Source of the DNA: Methanocorpusculum sp.
Lineage (GTDB): Archaea > Halobacteriota > Methanomicrobia > Methanomicrobiales > Methanocorpusculaceae
Direction of reading: 5' to 3'
Assembly: GCA_029987315.1 (NCBI GenBank)
Contig: DALTVZ010000158.1
Location: forward strand, 1 to 7,514
Length of the DNA: 7,514 bases
The notes below the pieces were generated by a model that saw only the letters and a list, made by a program, of their open reading frames with translations, was not told the origin of the DNA and did no database searches. Shown piece by piece: positions 5,806 to 7,514 of the stretch. The position numbers were made by a program, and so were the translations under genes. Positions within the stretch are counted from its first letter, which is position 1; every line of letters starts with the position of its first letter.

Positions 5806-6593
5806 GCTTTCATTCCTTTGGGTCCAGAGAGCAGTTCGCCTGCCCGGATACGTTCTCTGAAATGGGTGATCTTGGCGTCCATCCTGGCTATTTCTGCGAG
5901 CGTCTCCTCCTCGTCCCGGCCTGGGATCAGGATTTTTGTAACTGCACCGTTGCTCATTACGATACGTGTTCCGGTGAGCAGGGCAACATAGGGGTCGTGG
6001 GTCACAAAAATAAGTGCCTTCTTTTCTTCACGCAGAACCTCGATGACCCGGTCCTTGAAAATGCCTGCATTCTCCACTTCGTCTAGAAGAATGATCGGTG
6101 TATTGGAGATTATTATCGCGTCGGCTATAAACAGCGAACGGGTCTGCCCACCAGAAAGTGCACTCATCCGCATATGCGGTAATATTTTTTCTCCAGTGAA
6201 CTCGTTTGCGACATTGATGGTCTTTTCTACGAGTCCCTGCTCGTTCAGTTTTCGGGACCGGATATGCATCTGCAGAAACTCGGAGACGATCAGATCAGCA
6301 AGGCATTTGGTATTCTGGGTGATCATGGCGATGGGTTTTTTGGAAGGATCGCGGACCAACTCCTCGTCCGGCTCGCTCCCGTTGATCAGAATACGTCGGT
6401 TGGTTATGGTGTCTCCCTGGGCAAACACTTCGATATCATTGATGAACGCGGTTTTTCCTGAACCGGTCGGCCCAACGATGGAGAGCGTGTCGCCTGGACG
6501 AATAATGATCTCATCAAATCCCTCCTTTTTTCCGCTGCGGGTGGTTCCTGGAAGAATGGTGAGATAATTGATATCTGAGCATGAAGAAGACAT
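5802..6593 (-). CDS. Soluble ABC-type ATPase, first gene of the coenzyme M operon
   Basis: This 263-residue protein has a complete nucleotide-binding cassette: Walker A GPTGSGKT (41-48), Q-loop ITQN (Q93), signature LSGGQ (146-150), Walker B IILLDE (167-172) and switch histidine in FVTHD (H199). It has no transmembrane segments, and no permease or binding protein is encoded nearby, so it is unlikely to be a transporter ATPase. It has one cassette, unlike the two-cassette methyl-coenzyme M reductase activation factor A2 (AtwA), but as a stand-alone ABC ATPase in a methanogen-specific operon it may similarly drive conformational change or redox activation. The start chosen is ATG 6593, with GAGGTG 13 bases upstream. 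An in-frame GTG at 6614 would add seven residues but would include that Shine-Dalgarno inside the gene. The spacing is rather long, so the start is less certain than the gene. Confidence 0.85.
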   Translation of the reverse strand: MSSSCSDINYLTILPGTTRSGKKEGFDEIIIRPGDTLSIVGPTGSGKTAFINDIEVFAQGDTITNRRILINGSEPDEELVRDPSKKPIAMITQNTKCLADLIVSEFLQMHIRSRKLNEQGLVEKTINVANEFTGEKILPHMRMSALSGGQTRSLFIADAIIISNTPIILLDEVENAGIFKDRVIEVLREEKKALIFVTHDPYVALLTGTRIVMSNGAVTKILIPGRDEEETLAEIARMDAKITHFRERIRAGELLSGPKGMKA

Positions 6594-6896
6594 ACCTGAT
6601 AATATCCACCTCACGGTTAATAATACTTTATCAATTTAATTTAATTATTAATATATTAAGATAATTTTATTTTGAAAATTATAATTTAAGTATAATATCC
6701 TAGAAATATAATCTCAAAAAATCCTTGTATGTAAGATGATTTGTATCAAAATATTTGCTGATTTTTTGGGTAGTGATTCGGTAATGATTCCATATATTGT
6801 CAATTATACATTATTATGACATAATGAGCGATATTCGGTCAGAACATCAGTGACAGGCATACGCTCTGTAATAAAAATAGTGTGAGATACGATTAT
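6594..6896 (-). promoter_or_regulatory. AT-rich spacer with the probable coenzyme M operon promoter
   Basis: About 300 bases lie between rfcL and the first operon gene with no credible ORF on either strand, and with sharply lower GC than the genes. On the minus strand, TATA-like elements include TTAATATATTAA (6648-6659, a perfect 12-base palindrome) and TTATATTT (6704-6711). The former would place a transcript start near 6625-6630, giving a leader of roughly 30-35 bases with GAGGTG at 6607-6612; the latter would give a leader near 85-90 bases. A short inverted repeat, CATTAT and ATAATG with a six-base gap, lies at 6809-6826. Which TATA is used cannot be decided by eye. I see no riboswitch or RNA gene. 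Confidence 0.5.
6873..6877 (-). terminator. Possible oligo-T terminator of rfcL
   Basis: Nineteen bases after the rfcL stop, the transcript strand has TTTTT followed by ATTA, and a second run of six T lies at 6716-6721. Archaeal termination at T-runs makes either plausible. Neither is exceptional in such AT-rich DNA. Confidence 0.3.
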
Positions 6897-7514
6897 CTAG
6901 AAAAAGTCCAGGGTCGCCTGTTTTGGTGCGATCCTTCTCTCGTCCGACGTATCCTCGAGGGTCTGCTCCGGCTCGACAACAGGAGGAGCGGCAGTCTCCA
7001 CTACAGGCGTTTGCATCCGCAGTGCCTCCAGCTGACCCTCAAGTTTTCGCATCTCTGCTTTCTTTGAGGCAGCCATCTTTTTCACCTTCGTGTCCCGTTC
7101 CTTTGAGATCTGCTGCACCTCCTTCACCGCTGCGGTGGCCGCGGCCTTATCGCGGAGAACGATCGTCATCTGATCGACGTCAAGATCATGCCGCTCACAA
7201 AAGGCCGCCGGATCCTTCTCAGCAAACCGGGACAAGAGATCCAGATACTGGCTTTGGATCTGACTCTCCGGGATACTGTATCCGTCGGCAAGTGAAGCCG
7301 CAAGTGTTCTTCGCACTGTCTTTTGTTTCTTTGCGGTGCTCATCCGTTTCCAGCGGGACGGCGGCATGATCCGCGTCCTAAATCCTGCGCCTGCGTTTTC
7401 CGAGGCGACCCCAAGTGTCATCATCGACGAGGCATATCGCCAGAGGGTGAAGTACTGGCGCCGCATCGTTCGCCCGAGATACACATCGGCCCGCGAGATC
7501 CTGCCGTATGCCCT
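6897..7514 (-). CDS. rfcL: Replication factor C large subunit, C-terminal 205 residues (partial)
   Basis: The frame is open from the right edge to a TAG at 6899-6897, so the 5' part lies outside the window. The visible part begins RAYGRISRADVYLGRTMRRQ and continues with YFTLWRYASSMM and PPSRWKRMSTAKKQKT, which match the C-terminal collar domain of archaeal RFC large subunits. A hydrophilic, probably coiled-coil linker follows (VQQISKERDTKVKKMAASKK, then KAEMRKLEGQLEAL), then a Pro/Val/Glu-rich tether. The protein ends exactly in QATLDFF, a textbook PCNA-interacting (PIP) box. RFC loads the PCNA sliding clamp at primer-template junctions using ATP; this subunit works with RfcS. The AAA+ ATPase region is not in view. 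A GTG at 7484 is internal, not the start. It is on the same strand as the coenzyme M operon but separated by a long AT-rich spacer, so probably transcribed separately. Confidence 0.88.
   Translation of the reverse strand, partial: RAYGRISRADVYLGRTMRRQYFTLWRYASSMMTLGVASENAGAGFRTRIMPPSRWKRMSTAKKQKTVRRTLAASLADGYSIPESQIQSQYLDLLSRFAEKDPAAFCERHDLDVDQMTIVLRDKAAATAAVKEVQQISKERDTKVKKMAASKKAEMRKLEGQLEALRMQTPVVETAAPPVVEPEQTLEDTSDERRIAPKQATLDFF

Noticed and set aside
6043..6567. 174-codon plus-strand open frame opposite the ABC ATPase gene
   Set aside because: Antisense to Walker A, LSGGQ and Walker B coding sequence; no independent motif or ribosome site.
5802..6614. ABC ATPase starting at GTG 6614
   Set aside because: This would put the GAGGTG motif inside the coding region and relies on a GTG; the ATG at 6593 is preferred, though the 13-base spacing leaves some doubt.
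6809..6826. CATTAT...ATAATG inverted repeat as a terminator hairpin for rfcL
   Set aside because: Six A/T-rich base pairs with a six-base loop would be weak, and no T-run follows directly on the transcript strand.
1..7514. CRISPR array, tRNA, rRNA, insertion sequence or integrase
   Set aside because: No regularly spaced repeats, no cloverleaf or rRNA-like stretches and no transposase or integrase frames were seen on either strand.

Overview
This window reads as a piece of a methanogenic archaeon's chromosome. Two things point there. A compact minus-strand operon carries genes for coenzyme M (2-mercaptoethanesulfonate) biosynthesis, and an adjacent gene encodes the C-terminus of an archaeal replication factor C large subunit with a PCNA-binding tail. 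The coenzyme M route is the cysteate synthase type known from Methanosarcinales and Methanomicrobiales, not the ComA/ComB/ComC phosphosulfolactate route. A Methanomicrobiales host fits best, from protein style and moderate GC in genes with very AT-rich spacers, but the genus is not proven.

Layout, left to right. Positions 1-422 hold the 5' part of an AT-rich, unrecognised minus-strand gene that runs off the window. Positions 423-544 hold no gene, only a possible promoter with a small inverted repeat. Positions 545-882 are the decayed C-terminal half of a plus-strand GyrI-like (COG4832-type) small-molecule-binding protein, broken by several frameshifts and a deletion. Positions 893-6593 are six minus-strand genes, transcribed from high to low coordinates: a soluble ABC-type ATPase, a HypB/UreG-like P-loop GTPase with cysteine motifs, a small [4Fe-4S] protein, a COG1900 / methanogenesis marker 16 protein (ComF, with two ferredoxin clusters), cysteate synthase, and a fused sulfopyruvate decarboxylase ComDE. 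Four of the five junctions overlap by 1-4 bases; the fifth has a 2-base gap and its own strong Shine-Dalgarno. Positions 594-6896 of the 6.5-6.9 kb stretch, more exactly 6594-6896, are an AT-rich spacer with the likely operon promoter. Positions 6897-7514 are the 3' end of rfcL.

How the genes work together. Cysteate synthase makes L-cysteate from phosphoserine and sulfite. An aminotransferase, not in this window, gives sulfopyruvate. ComDE decarboxylates it to sulfoacetaldehyde. The COG1900 protein is the expected catalyst of the final reductive thiolation to coenzyme M. The first three genes have no settled function. Their ATPase + GTPase + Fe-S composition resembles metallocentre maturation or electron-delivery modules, and tight coupling to comF suggests that they charge, repair or reduce the ComF iron-sulfur/persulfide site. 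This is the most interesting hypothesis in the window. It is an inference from gene order and motifs.
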